Assembly: GCF_026625805.1 (NCBI RefSeq)
Contig: NZ_CP113064.1
Coordinates: forward strand, 2,210,657 to 2,274,656
DNA: 64,000 bases
From: Brevundimonas sp. SL130
GTDB lineage: Bacteria > Pseudomonadota > Alphaproteobacteria > Caulobacterales > Caulobacteraceae
Direction of reading: 5' to 3'
A program made the position numbers and the translations under genes. This document shows, piece after piece, positions 39,772 through 48,995 of the stretch; position 1 is the first letter of the stretch; each line of letters starts with the position of its first letter. A model generated the notes under the pieces. That model worked only from the letters and a program-made list of their open reading frames with translations, was not told the DNA's origin and did no database searches.

Positions 39772-41214
39772 TCAGCTCGCCGAGTAGGAGGTCTTGATCT
39801 GGGTGTAGAATTCCACGGCGGCGAAACCCTGCTCCCGCGAACCGTAGGAGGACTTCTTCGATCCGCCGAACGGCACGTGATAATCGACCCCGGCGGTGGC
39901 CAGATTGACCATGGTCATGCCGGCGCGGGCGTTCTTCTGGAAGTCGCGCGCGTATTTCAGCGACTGGGTGACAATGCCGGCCGACAGGCCGAACTCGACG
40001 CCGTTGGCGACGGCGAGCGCCTCTTCATAGCTGGCGACGCGGATGGTCGAGGCGACGGGGCCGAAGACCTCTTCGTTGTTGATCCGGGCGTCGGCGACCG
40101 TGTCGGCGATCAGGGTCGGCTGGACGTACCAGCCCGGCTTGTCGAGGTTCAGACGCTCGCCGCCGGTCACGATGCGGCCGCCGGCCTCCTTGGCGATGTC
40201 GATGTACTTGTACGAGGTTTCGCGCTGGGCCTCGCTGACAGCCGGGCCCATCTGGGTGTTGGAGTCCAGGGCGTCGCCGACGCGCAGGGCCGCAACCTTC
40301 TCGCCCAGCGCCTTCACGAAGCGGTCGTGGATGCCGTCCTGAACGATCAGGCGGCTGGAGGCGGTGCAGCGCTGGCCGGTGGCGAAGAAGCTGCCGTCCA
40401 GGGCCACGGCGACCGCGCGGTCCAGATCGGCGTCGTCCAGCACGATCAGCGGGTTCTTGCCGCCCATCTCCAGCTGGACCCGGGCCTGACGCTTCATCGC
40501 GCCCTCGGCGACGCCGGCGCCCACGGCCTGCGAGCCGGTAAAGCTGATGCCGTCGATGCCGGGATGGGCCACGATGGCGCGGCCGACGTCGCCGTCGCCG
40601 ATGACCATATTGACCACGCCCTTGGGCAGGCCGGCCTCATGCAGGACGGCGATCAGGGCCTCGGCCGTGGCTGGGGTCGGGCCGGCGGGCTTGATGACGA
40701 CCGTGTTGCCGAAGGCGATGGCCGGGGCGATCTTCCAGGCCGGGATGGCGATGGGGAAGTTCCAGGGGGTGATCAGACCGAACACGCCGACGGCCTGACG
40801 ATAGGTCTGGATCTCGACGCCCGGACGGGTCGAGGCCAGGTTCTGGCCGTGGACGCGCAGGGCCTCGCCGGCGAAATATTTCAGGATGCGCGCGGCGCGC
40901 ATGGTCTCGCCGATGCCTTCGGGCAGGGTCTTGCCCTCTTCGCGGGCCAGCAGCCGGCCGATCTCGGCGGCGCGCGCCATGATCAGCGACCCGGCCTTGT
41001 CCAGCACGTCGAAACGGACTTCCGGCGAGGCGTCGGACCAGCCGGGGAAGGCGGCGCGGGCGGCGGCGACGGCTTGATCGACCTCGGCCGCCCCGCCCTT
41101 GGGCGTGCGGGCCACGACGTCGCGCGTGTCCGACGGGTTCAGGCTTTCGCCGGCAAGCGCGCCGGAGACCTTTTCGCCGCCGATCCAGTGCGAGAGTTCA
41201 AGCGTGTCGGTCAT
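39772..41214 (-). CDS. xylA: 2-oxoglutarate semialdehyde dehydrogenase
   Basis: A 480-residue aldehyde dehydrogenase catalysing the last Weimberg step, oxidation of alpha-ketoglutarate semialdehyde to 2-oxoglutarate. The general base is in LEMGGKNPL, the catalytic cysteine in FFATGQRCTASSRL, and GVFGLITPWNFP is the cofactor-site motif. It is called xylA after the Caulobacter naming and is not xylose isomerase. It is separated from the upstream MFS gene by 80 bp that hold a strong hairpin, and is followed closely by xylC. Confidence 0.92.
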   Translation of the reverse strand: MTDTLELSHWIGGEKVSGALAGESLNPSDTRDVVARTPKGGAAEVDQAVAAARAAFPGWSDASPEVRFDVLDKAGSLIMARAAEIGRLLAREEGKTLPEGIGETMRAARILKYFAGEALRVHGQNLASTRPGVEIQTYRQAVGVFGLITPWNFPIAIPAWKIAPAIAFGNTVVIKPAGPTPATAEALIAVLHEAGLPKGVVNMVIGDGDVGRAIVAHPGIDGISFTGSQAVGAGVAEGAMKRQARVQLEMGGKNPLIVLDDADLDRAVAVALDGSFFATGQRCTASSRLIVQDGIHDRFVKALGEKVAALRVGDALDSNTQMGPAVSEAQRETSYKYIDIAKEAGGRIVTGGERLNLDKPGWYVQPTLIADTVADARINNEEVFGPVASTIRVASYEEALAVANGVEFGLSAGIVTQSLKYARDFQKNARAGMTMVNLATAGVDYHVPFGGSKKSSYGSREQGFAAVEFYTQIKTSYSAS

Positions 41215-41236
41215 GGGATGTCCTTTTCATAAGGCT

Positions 41237-41264
41237 GACGGGCGGCGGGGGAGCGCCGCCCGTC
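41237..41264 (-). other. Intercistronic hairpin between MFS porter and xylA
   Basis: A perfect 11-bp inverted repeat (GACGGGCGGCG, six-base loop, CGCCGCCCGTC) with no T-run. In the middle of an operon it is more likely an mRNA stabiliser or partial attenuator than a full terminator. Confidence 0.55.
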
Positions 41265-41294
41265 TCGGGGAGATAGGTATGGACGGGCCGGAAA

Positions 41295-42728
41295 TCAGCC
41301 CGTCATGTCTTCCAGTTCACGACCGCGCGTCTCCTTGACCCAGGCCTGGACCAGGAAGAAGGAGATCAGGGCGCTGACCGAATAGAAGCCATAGGTGACG
41401 ACCAGACCCAGATTGGCGGCCATCCAGGGGAAGCTGACCGAGATGGCGAAGTTGGCGATCCACTGGGCGAAACCGGCGACGGCCAGGGCCGAACCGCGCA
41501 TCTGGTTGGGGAACATCTCGCCCAGCATGACCCACATGACGGGGCCCCAGCTGAAGTTGAAGAAGACCACATAGGCGTTGGCGGCGATCAAGGCGATCAG
41601 GCCGGTGTTGTCGTCCAGGTGCAGCGAACCGTCGATCAGGGCGGCGCGCGAGAAACACCAGGCCACGACCGCCAGGGTCACGAACATGCCGGCCGAACCG
41701 ATCAGCAGCAGCGGCTTGCGGCCGATCTTGTCGATCACCGAAATGGCCGCGAGGCAGGCCGCGATCGACAGGACGCCGGACAGGATGTTGATCTGAAGCG
41801 CGTCATTCTCGGAGAAGCCGACCGACTGCCACAGCACGGCGCCGTAGTAGAAGACGATGTTGATGCCGACCAGTTGCTGGAACACGGCCAGGATCAGACC
41901 GGCCCAGACGATGGGACGCACCGTACGGGTCGTCGGGTCCAGCAGGTCCGAGAATTTCGGCTTGTGGTCGGCGACCAGGGAGGCGCGGATTTCCTGCACC
42001 TTGCGCGCGCCGGCGCCGGCGCCGAACAGCTTGGACAGCACGGCCTCGGCCTGGGCGTCCTTCTTCTTGGCCACCAGGTAACGCGGGCTTTCCGGGATGA
42101 CCAGCAGAGCCAGCAGATAGATGGCGGCCGGGATGACCTGCAGCCAGAACATCCAGCGCCAGGCCGGGAAGCCCAGCCAGAAGTCGGCCGTCGATCCGCC
42201 GGCGGTCTTGGCCAGGACATAGTTGGCCACGAAGGCGCCGGTCAGGCCGGTGATGATCATGATCTGCTGAACCGACGACAGCCGGCCGCGGATCGAGGCC
42301 GGGGTCACTTCGGAAATATAGGCCGGCGACAGCACCGAGGCCGCGCCGACGCCCAGGCCGCCGATGAAGCGGGCGATGATGAAGTGGGCCGAGGTGTCGG
42401 CCGCCCCGGCCCAGAAGGCCGAGATGATGAACAGGACCGCCGAGATCTGCATCACCGTGCGACGGCCGATGGCGTCGGCCAAACGTCCGGCGATGAAGGC
42501 CCCGCAGGCGCAGCCCAGCAGAATGGCGCCGACATTGAAGCCGGTGCCCAGGTCCGACAGGTTGAAGGCGGCCTCCAAACCGTCCTGGGTGCCGTTGATG
42601 ACGCCCGAGTCATAGCCGAACATGAAGCCGCCGATGGTGGCGACCGCCACGATCAGGGCGATGAAGGCCATGTTGACGCGGTCATCCCCCGCGATATCCG
42701 GGCCTGAGCCCCCCGTTGGTCCTGCCAT
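41295..42728 (-). CDS. xylE: MFS sugar porter, XylE-like
   Basis: A 477-residue proton/sugar symporter of the SP family, expected to bring xylose across the inner membrane. It has 12 hydrophobic segments, GFMFGYDSGVINGT in TM1, RLADAIGRRTV, PESPRYLV after TM6, QQLVGINIVFYYG in TM7 and DKIGRKPLL. GGGAG precedes the ATG at a normal distance. Position inside the xyl operon, between xylB and xylA, supports xylose as substrate. Confidence 0.9.
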   Translation of the reverse strand: MAGPTGGSGPDIAGDDRVNMAFIALIVAVATIGGFMFGYDSGVINGTQDGLEAAFNLSDLGTGFNVGAILLGCACGAFIAGRLADAIGRRTVMQISAVLFIISAFWAGAADTSAHFIIARFIGGLGVGAASVLSPAYISEVTPASIRGRLSSVQQIMIITGLTGAFVANYVLAKTAGGSTADFWLGFPAWRWMFWLQVIPAAIYLLALLVIPESPRYLVAKKKDAQAEAVLSKLFGAGAGARKVQEIRASLVADHKPKFSDLLDPTTRTVRPIVWAGLILAVFQQLVGINIVFYYGAVLWQSVGFSENDALQINILSGVLSIAACLAAISVIDKIGRKPLLLIGSAGMFVTLAVVAWCFSRAALIDGSLHLDDNTGLIALIAANAYVVFFNFSWGPVMWVMLGEMFPNQMRGSALAVAGFAQWIANFAISVSFPWMAANLGLVVTYGFYSVSALISFFLVQAWVKETRGRELEDMTG

Positions 42729-42784
42729 TTCGATCTACTCCCAAAGAGCCCGTCTGACGCGGGCGTTGAACATCGCAGAAAAGC

Positions 42785-43543
42785 CTAGCGCCAGCCTGCG
42801 TCCACGAAATACTCGTGGCCTGTAATCAAACGTGCGTCGTCCGAGGCCAGGAACAGGCCCAGCGCGGCGACATCCTCGGGCTGAAGCCGACCCGGCAGGC
42901 ACTGGGCCGCCACGATCTCGGCCTCGCCTTCGGGCGTGTACCACTTCATCTGGCGCGGCGTCTGGACATTGCCCGGCACGATACAGACCACCCGCACCCC
43001 GTCCCCGCCCAGCTCGCGCGCCAGGGCGCGGGTCATGCCCTCGATACCGGCCTTGGCGGTCTCGTACAGCGACAGATCGGGAAGCCCCAGGTGCCAGCTG
43101 ATCGAGCCGAGATTGATGATCACCCCCCGCCCCTTCTCGCGCATCCCGGCCGCGACCGACTGGGCGGCGAAATAGAGGTGACGCAGGTTCACATTGATGC
43201 GGTTGTCCCAATACTCGGGCGTGACCTCGGCCAGCGTATGACGGTCGTCATTGGCGGCGTTGTTGATCAGGACGTCGATCGGACCATGGGCCGCGATCAC
43301 GTTCGCCAGACAGGCTTGCAGAGCGGCGACGTTGGTCAGGTCGCAGGAATGGAAGACGGGCGCCGGCGAAAGCGCCGCCAGCGAGGTTTCCAGTGCGCGC
43401 GAATCCGCCTCGGCGATGTCGAGAAACACCACGCGGGCGCCCTGGCGTGCGAAGGCTTCGGTAAAGCCGGCGCCGATGCCGGAACCGCCGCCGGTGACGA
43501 CGACCAGACGGTCCTTCAGCGACGGATAGACGGCGCGACTCAT
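42785..43543 (-). CDS. xylB: D-xylose 1-dehydrogenase (NAD), SDR family
   Basis: A 252-residue dehydrogenase oxidising D-xylose to xylonolactone, the first Weimberg step. The glycine motif is VTGGGSGIGAGF, with FLDIAEADSRALE after strand 2 favouring NAD. GSISWHLG and YETAKAGIEGMTRA hold the catalytic Ser, Tyr and Lys. From memory it follows the Caulobacter enzyme closely, including NVNLRH, the VPGNVQTPRQ region and the C-terminal DAGWR. The start overlaps the xylX stop by ATGA. Caulobacter naming is used; this is not xylulokinase. Confidence 0.94.
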   Translation of the reverse strand: MSRAVYPSLKDRLVVVTGGGSGIGAGFTEAFARQGARVVFLDIAEADSRALETSLAALSPAPVFHSCDLTNVAALQACLANVIAAHGPIDVLINNAANDDRHTLAEVTPEYWDNRINVNLRHLYFAAQSVAAGMREKGRGVIINLGSISWHLGLPDLSLYETAKAGIEGMTRALARELGGDGVRVVCIVPGNVQTPRQMKWYTPEGEAEIVAAQCLPGRLQPEDVAALGLFLASDDARLITGHEYFVDAGWR

Positions 43544-44694
43544 ACCGAGACTCCCAGCAGGCCGCGACCGGCCAAATTACGCATCAACTCGACCACCCCG
43601 AACCGCCAGGCCGGGGCCTGGTCGCAGGTGGCCACGATGTTATCGAGCACGCCCAGCTTCTCGGAAGAGACGCGGACCCGGTCGCCGATCTTGTGGGTGA
43701 AGCCCTTGCCCGGCGCGTCGCGATCTTCGATCGGCGCGAACATGGTGCCCAGATACAGGGCGAAGCCGTCCGGATACTGGTGGGCGCTCAGCGTCTGACG
43801 CACCAGTTCCTCGGGGTCGCGACTGATCAGCCGCATCGAGCTTTCGCCGGTCATGACGAAGCCGTCCGTGCCCTCGACCTCCAGCCGGACCGTCGCGGCG
43901 CGCACGTCGTCCATGCTGAAGCCGTCGTCGAACAGACGGATGAAGGGGCCGATGGCGGCGGAGGCGTTGTTGTCCTTGGCCTTGCCCAGCAGCAGGGCCG
44001 ACCGGCCTTCGATGTCGCGCAGGTTGACGTCATTGCCCAGGCTGGCGCCGACCGGACGGCCGGCCGGATCGCAGATCACGACCACCTCGGGTTCCGGGTT
44101 GTTCCAGGCCGAGTCCGCGCGAACGCCCACTTCGGCGCCCCAGCCGACCGAAGCCAGCACCGGGGCCTTGGTGAAGATCTCGGCATAGGGGCCGATGGCG
44201 ACCTCCAGATACTGGGACCACAGGCCTTCGGCGATCAGTTGGGCCTTGACCGCTTCGGCCTGTTCAGAGCCGGGCCGCAGATCCTTCAGATCACCGCCGA
44301 TCCGGTCGAGAATGGACTGGCGAACCGCATTGGCGGCGTCGGCGTCGCCCCGCGCCCGCTCCTCGATCACGCGCTCAAGAGCAGAGACGGCGAAGGTCAC
44401 GCCGGACGCCTTGATGCACTGTAGATCCAGAGGCGACAGCAGGACGAGATCCGCCTGACCCGCCGCGTCCCAGGCCGTGGCGAACGACAGGTCGTCCAGC
44501 GCGCCCAGATCAACGCCTTCGACCCGATCCAAGCCGTTGCGCGCAACCGCCTCGGCCGTCGTCGCGACCTGGCCCGAGATGTCATAGAGGCGGCCCCCGC
44601 GGGCCAACACCGGCGAAGGCCCGGCCGGGGTCATGATCCGTCCCAGCAGGCGCGCGTCGCGCCAGTCCGCCGGCAGGTGTGCAACTAGATTCAA
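43540..44694 (-). CDS. xylX: 2-keto-3-deoxyxylonate dehydratase, FAH family
   Basis: A 384-residue fumarylacetoacetate-hydrolase-fold enzyme that dehydrates 2-keto-3-deoxyxylonate to alpha-ketoglutarate semialdehyde. Motifs are LWSQYLEVAIGPYAEIFTK, WNNPEPEV, SLGNDVNLRDIEGRSALLL and KAKDNNASAAIGPF. I place the start at TTG 44694. A strong purine-rich ribosome site (44701-44709) lies six bases upstream, the first residues then align with the recalled Caulobacter XylX (five residues before LPxDW), and the longer ATG frame would run across the operator. It is the first structural gene of the operon. Confidence 0.92.
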   Translation of the reverse strand: MNLVAHLPADWRDARLLGRIMTPAGPSPVLARGGRLYDISGQVATTAEAVARNGLDRVEGVDLGALDDLSFATAWDAAGQADLVLLSPLDLQCIKASGVTFAVSALERVIEERARGDADAANAVRQSILDRIGGDLKDLRPGSEQAEAVKAQLIAEGLWSQYLEVAIGPYAEIFTKAPVLASVGWGAEVGVRADSAWNNPEPEVVVICDPAGRPVGASLGNDVNLRDIEGRSALLLGKAKDNNASAAIGPFIRLFDDGFSMDDVRAATVRLEVEGTDGFVMTGESSMRLISRDPEELVRQTLSAHQYPDGFALYLGTMFAPIEDRDAPGKGFTHKIGDRVRVSSEKLGVLDNIVATCDQAPAWRFGVVELMRNLAGRGLLGVSV

Positions 44695-44724
44695 AATCGT
44701 CCCCCCCTTCCACACTCTACGATG

Positions 44725-44738
44725 TGGTAGCGCTACCA
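44725..44738. promoter_or_regulatory. xyl operator TGGTAGCGCTACCA
   Basis: A perfect 14-bp palindrome 30 bp upstream of the xylX TTG start and 21 bp past the regulator's stop codon. It is the expected binding site of the LacI-type regulator encoded next door. It shares the core TAGCGCTA with sites in the xyloglucan locus. Confidence 0.8.
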
Positions 44739-44759
44739 TCTTGCATCGCAAACGCCCTG

Positions 44760-45773
44760 TCAATCGGAAGGCGGCGACGTGCTCTCGCGAAGGATCATTT
44801 CATGGGCGACGGGGCCGGAATTCTCGCCGCCGCGCCCCAGTATGATGGCGGCGCGCCGGGCCATGGCCGCGACCGGTTGGCGGATCGTGGTCAGGCCTGG
44901 CCAGACGCTGGCGGCCAGATAGGTGTCGTCGAAACCCACAATCGAAACGTCGCGCGGCGTCGACAGGCCCGCGGCGTGCACAGCCGCCAAAGCTCCTGCG
45001 GCCATGTCATCGTTGCTGGCGAAGATCGCGGTCGGGCGACGCGCCTGCGCCAGCAGACGGCGTCCAGCTTCGAACCCGGACCGATAGGTGAAGTCGCCCG
45101 GTTCGACCTGAAGCACCGCGCCCTCCACATCGTCGACGGCGGCCTGCGCGCCGCGACGTCGATCCTCGCTGGCGCTCTGGTCTTCCCGGCCCAGGATGAA
45201 GCCGATCACGCGATGGCCCATATCCAGCAGATGTCTCGTCATCTGGTGGGCCGCGCCGACGTCGTCCACCTTCAGCGAGACCAGATCTTCGCTGGCGGCC
45301 GGTGCGGCCAGGACCACGGCCTTCATCCGACTTTTGGCGATGGCGTCCAGGGTGGCCCGCGATTCGCCCAGCGGCGGCGGCACGATCACCCCCTGCGCGC
45401 CCCCCGCGCTCAACCTTTGAACCGCCTCCCGCTCTTCCTCCGGCGCGCCGGCCTGCGACGGTTCGATCAGCAGCAGAAGACCGACCGACCGGGCGCCCTC
45501 CAGAGCGCCCGACAGGACCTCGGCCAGATAGGCGTTGGACGGGTTGGCGTACAACAGGCCGATCCGCCCGGCCCCGGCCCGCGCCAGAATGCGGGCCGCG
45601 GGATCGGGGACGTATCCGGTCTCGCGAATGATCTGCTCGACCCGCGTCCGTGTCGCCTCGCGCACGCGGGCGTCGCCGTTGACCACACGCGAGACGGTCA
45701 TCGGCGATACGCCGGCCAGGCGGGCGATGTCGCCCATGGTACGATTGCGGCCCTGGCCGATCTTGGAAGTCAT
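44760..45773 (-). CDS. xylR: LacI-family regulator of the xyl operon
   Basis: A 337-residue LacI/GalR protein. The DNA-binding helix-turn-helix and hinge are at residues 13-33 (DIARLAGVSPMTVSRVV) and VREATRTRVEQIIRETGY. The periplasmic-binding-protein-like effector domain follows, with AIFASNDDMAAGAL and ISIVGFDD-type motif VSIVGFDDTYLA. It is encoded directly upstream of xylX on the same strand with an operator between them. I see no such palindrome before its own start. Repression relieved by xylose is inferred from Caulobacter XylR. It may also control the TAGCGCTA sites near GH74 and the first receptor. Confidence 0.9.
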   Translation of the reverse strand: MTSKIGQGRNRTMGDIARLAGVSPMTVSRVVNGDARVREATRTRVEQIIRETGYVPDPAARILARAGAGRIGLLYANPSNAYLAEVLSGALEGARSVGLLLLIEPSQAGAPEEEREAVQRLSAGGAQGVIVPPPLGESRATLDAIAKSRMKAVVLAAPAASEDLVSLKVDDVGAAHQMTRHLLDMGHRVIGFILGREDQSASEDRRRGAQAAVDDVEGAVLQVEPGDFTYRSGFEAGRRLLAQARRPTAIFASNDDMAAGALAAVHAAGLSTPRDVSIVGFDDTYLAASVWPGLTTIRQPVAAMARRAAIILGRGGENSGPVAHEMILRESTSPPSD

Positions 45774-45840
45774 CTTTGCAACACGACCACACCCAGGGCG
45801 CTCATGTCCAGCACCCGGACGATGGTCGGCGCATCCGCCA

Positions 45841-46995
45841 TCAGATCAGGCCATGGCCTTTCGGCAGTTCGGCGTAACGGTGGACCCGCGTCGCCATTAC
45901 CAGACCGAAACCGATCATCACCGTCAGCATCACCGTGCCGCCGTTCGACAGCAGCGGCATGGGCACGCCGACAACGGGCGCCAGCCCCATCACCATGGCC
46001 CCGTTGATCAGCACATACATGGCGAAGGTGGCGATGACGCCCGAGGCCGCCAATCGCCCGAAATGACTATGGGACAGAGAGGCTATTCGAAGTGAAATCA
46101 ATATGATGGCCGCATAGGCGGTCAACAGGAAGAAGGTACCGACAAAGCCGAACTCCTCCGCAAAGGCGGCGAAGATGAAGTCGGTGTGCCGCTCGGGCAG
46201 AAACTCCAGCTGGCTCTGACTGCCCAGGCCGTAGCCCTTGCCCAGCAACCCACCCGAACCCATGGCGATCTTCGATTGGACGATCTGATACCCCTTGTCC
46301 TCCATGTCGGCCTCAGGGTTCAGGAAGGTCAGAACCCGGTGCCGTTGATAGTCGTGCATGCCGAACAACACATAGGGCGGCACGGCGACGACGCCGATCG
46401 CGGCGACGGCGGCGATGATCTTCCAGTTCAGGCCCGCCATGAACATGATGGCGGCGCCGGTCAGACCGATCAGCATGGCCGAACCCAGGTCAGGCTGGTG
46501 CGCAACCAGGATAAACGGCAGGCCGATGATGCCGATGGGGACGATCAGCTTCCAGTGGAAGCTGGCCTCCTTGGCCGACGCGCCGTGATACCAGCGCGCC
46601 AGGGCCAGAACCACGCCGATCTTCATGATTTCGGACGGCTGGATACGGGTGAAGCCCAGGTCCAGCCACCGGGTGGCGCCCAGAGCCTCATATCCCAGCG
46701 GCGTCTCGACCAAGGCCAGCAGGAAGAGCGCCAGACCATAGACGGGATAGGCCAGACCGAACCAATAGCGGATGTTGATCATGGACAGGCCCAGCATCAG
46801 CACCAGGCAGATGCCGAACCGGATCAGATGCTTGGCCGCCCACGGCGACCAAGAGCCGCCTCCGACGGAATAGAGCATCATCGCCCCCGCCCCGCCGACG
46901 GCGCAGATGAGCAGCAGCAGACGCCAGTCGATCTGGCTGATCTTAGTCGAAAAGCGCTCGCGCTCGCCGGGACGGGACAGGGCGGAAGCGGTCAT
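45841..46995 (-). CDS. rodA: Rod-shape peptidoglycan glycosyltransferase RodA
   Basis: A 384-residue SEDS-family polytopic membrane protein that polymerises lipid II in the elongasome with PBP2. It shows about ten hydrophobic segments, KIGVVLALARWYHG, VAHQPDLGSAMLIGLTG, LKGYGLGSQSQLEFLPE-like KGYGLGSQSQLEFLPERHTD, FIFAAFAEEFGFVG and PLLSNGGT, the SEDS signatures. The ATG overlaps the mrdA stop by one base (TGATG). It is the last gene of the mreC-mreD-mrdA-rodA unit. Confidence 0.95.
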   Translation of the reverse strand: MTASALSRPGERERFSTKISQIDWRLLLLICAVGGAGAMMLYSVGGGSWSPWAAKHLIRFGICLVLMLGLSMINIRYWFGLAYPVYGLALFLLALVETPLGYEALGATRWLDLGFTRIQPSEIMKIGVVLALARWYHGASAKEASFHWKLIVPIGIIGLPFILVAHQPDLGSAMLIGLTGAAIMFMAGLNWKIIAAVAAIGVVAVPPYVLFGMHDYQRHRVLTFLNPEADMEDKGYQIVQSKIAMGSGGLLGKGYGLGSQSQLEFLPERHTDFIFAAFAEEFGFVGTFFLLTAYAAIILISLRIASLSHSHFGRLAASGVIATFAMYVLINGAMVMGLAPVVGVPMPLLSNGGTVMLTVMIGFGLVMATRVHRYAELPKGHGLI

Positions 46996-48995
46996 CAGCG
47001 CGGCTCGATCGGAGAAACAGGCGGCTCGGCGGCAAGGGGCTGCGGCGTCGCCTCAGCCACAACCGGCGGCTCGTCCAGGCTGGTCGGCTCGACAGGCTCC
47101 GGCTCCGGCGCCGGCGGTCGCTCCATGCGCGCGCGCATTTCGGGATCCTTCAGCAGGGCCACCTTCATCACCTCGCGCGCCCGCGGCGCCCCGGCGGTGC
47201 CCCCGCCCAGGCCCCCGTGCTGCACGATCACGGACACCGCATAGCGCGGATTGTCGGCAGGCGCGAAGGCGATGAACAGGTTGTGGTCCTTCTGGCCCCA
47301 GGGCCGGCCGGCCCCCTTGCGTGAGCCCGCGCCATAATTCTGCACCTGGGCCGTGCCGGTCTTGCCCGCCATGCGAATATCGCCCAGACCCAGCTGGCTA
47401 TTTCTGAAGCCGGTGCCGCCGACGTCGGTCACGGCCTCCATGCCCTCGCGCATCACCTGCCCGAAGGCGGGATCATAGGGAAGATCGGCGAAGGTTCGGT
47501 CGGCGCCTTGCTCGACGCCTCCAATCGACTTGACCAAGCGCGGCATGACGGCCTTGCGACCATTGGCCAGTCGTGAAGCATAGACGGCCAGTTGCAAGGC
47601 GTTGACCGTCAGGGCCCCTTGTCCAATCCCATAGCTGGGCGTCTCGCCAGGATACCATTTACCGTCGCCCCGGACGGGATTTTCGCGCCGCCACTTGCGG
47701 TCGGGGACCAGGCCGGGCTTCTGGCCTGGTACGCCGATGTCAAAGGTCTGGCCGAAGCCCATTTCCCGCGCCGTCTCGGCGATGGCGTCCGGCCCCATCT
47801 CCACGGCCAGGGTCATGAAATAGACGTTGCAGGAGTTCTTGATCGCTTCCCGCATGTCTTGCGAGCCATGACGCCCCAGACAGGCGAACCGGCGTCCCAG
47901 ATAATAGGAGCCGTTACAGACGATACGTCGGTTCGGGTCGCCTCCCCGCTTCAGGGCCGTGAGGCCGACCACGGGCTTGAAGGTCGAGCCCGGAGCGAAG
48001 GTTCCCGCCAGCGCCTTGTCCGTCAGCGGGCGGCGCTCATAGTCGCGCAACGCCGCATAGGTCTTGGACGGCACGCCGCCGACGAACAGGTTCGGATCGA
48101 ACGAGGGCGCGGAGGTCATCGCCAGGATATCGCCATTGCGCACGTCCATCACGACGCAGGCGCCGGCCTCCTCACCGAACACTTCCAGCGCCCGGTTCTG
48201 GACATCGGCGTCCAGGGTTAAGACCACTTCCTGGCCTGGCACCGCAGGCCGCGACCCGCCGATATCCTCGGCCACCACCCGACCAAGGGCGTCCACCTCG
48301 ACGCGATTGCCGCCCGGCTCGCCGCGCAGCGCTTCGTCCAGAGCCTTCTCCACGCCCTGGCGGCCGATGCGGAAGCTGGGGTTGAACAACAGCGGCGGCG
48401 GCGTTTCGCCCTTGTCCCGGATCGCCTTGATGTCGCGGTCATTGACCTTGGCCACATAGCCGATGACATGGGCGAACGACCCGCCGAACGGATAGTAGCG
48501 CGCGTCGTTCATGTCGGCCATGACGCCCGGCAGCTCGTTGGCGTACAGATTGACCTTGGCGAATTCTTCCCAGGTCAGGTCGCTCTTGACCGGGACCGGG
48601 TTGAACTTGGACGAGGCGTTGACGTCGCGAATGATGGCGCGGCGGCGCTCCAGGGTGTCGGGCAGCAACCGGCCCAGCAGGTCCAGCGTCTGGTCCAGAT
48701 CCTTGGTCTCGTCGCGGACCACCAGCACCCGGAAACTGGGGCGGTTGCCGGCGATGACCACGCCGTTGCGATCCTTGATCAGGCCGCGCGGCGGCGGGAC
48801 CATGCGGAAGTTGAACTGGTTCTGCGACGACAGGGTCGCATACTCCTGAGCCTGAACGACCTGAAGCTGGGCCAGCCGCCCGATCAGGGCCGTGATCCCC
48901 AATCCCGTCAGGCCGCCGAACACGAAGGTGCGGCGCAGGAAGGAGCCCTGGCGCTCGTTGACGTCGGCGAAGAAGATGGAGGGCTCGCCGCTCAT
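46995..48995 (-). CDS. mrdA: Penicillin-binding protein 2
   Basis: A 666-residue class B transpeptidase for cell elongation. A single N-terminal membrane anchor (FVFGGLTGLGITALIGRL) is followed by the pedestal dimerisation domain and the transpeptidase domain with SxxK (PGSTFKP), SxN (NSCNVYF) and KTG (AGKTGTAQV). The C-terminal 40 residues are Pro/Glu-rich and look disordered. The start overlaps mreD by ATGA and the stop touches rodA. Confidence 0.95.
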   Translation of the reverse strand: MSGEPSIFFADVNERQGSFLRRTFVFGGLTGLGITALIGRLAQLQVVQAQEYATLSSQNQFNFRMVPPPRGLIKDRNGVVIAGNRPSFRVLVVRDETKDLDQTLDLLGRLLPDTLERRRAIIRDVNASSKFNPVPVKSDLTWEEFAKVNLYANELPGVMADMNDARYYPFGGSFAHVIGYVAKVNDRDIKAIRDKGETPPPLLFNPSFRIGRQGVEKALDEALRGEPGGNRVEVDALGRVVAEDIGGSRPAVPGQEVVLTLDADVQNRALEVFGEEAGACVVMDVRNGDILAMTSAPSFDPNLFVGGVPSKTYAALRDYERRPLTDKALAGTFAPGSTFKPVVGLTALKRGGDPNRRIVCNGSYYLGRRFACLGRHGSQDMREAIKNSCNVYFMTLAVEMGPDAIAETAREMGFGQTFDIGVPGQKPGLVPDRKWRRENPVRGDGKWYPGETPSYGIGQGALTVNALQLAVYASRLANGRKAVMPRLVKSIGGVEQGADRTFADLPYDPAFGQVMREGMEAVTDVGGTGFRNSQLGLGDIRMAGKTGTAQVQNYGAGSRKGAGRPWGQKDHNLFIAFAPADNPRYAVSVIVQHGGLGGGTAGAPRAREVMKVALLKDPEMRARMERPPAPEPEPVEPTSLDEPPVVAEATPQPLAAEPPVSPIEPR

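Noticed and set aside
39163..41232. 689-codon plus-strand open frame opposite xylA/xylC
   Set aside because: Runs antisense across two well-identified genes with no family motif.
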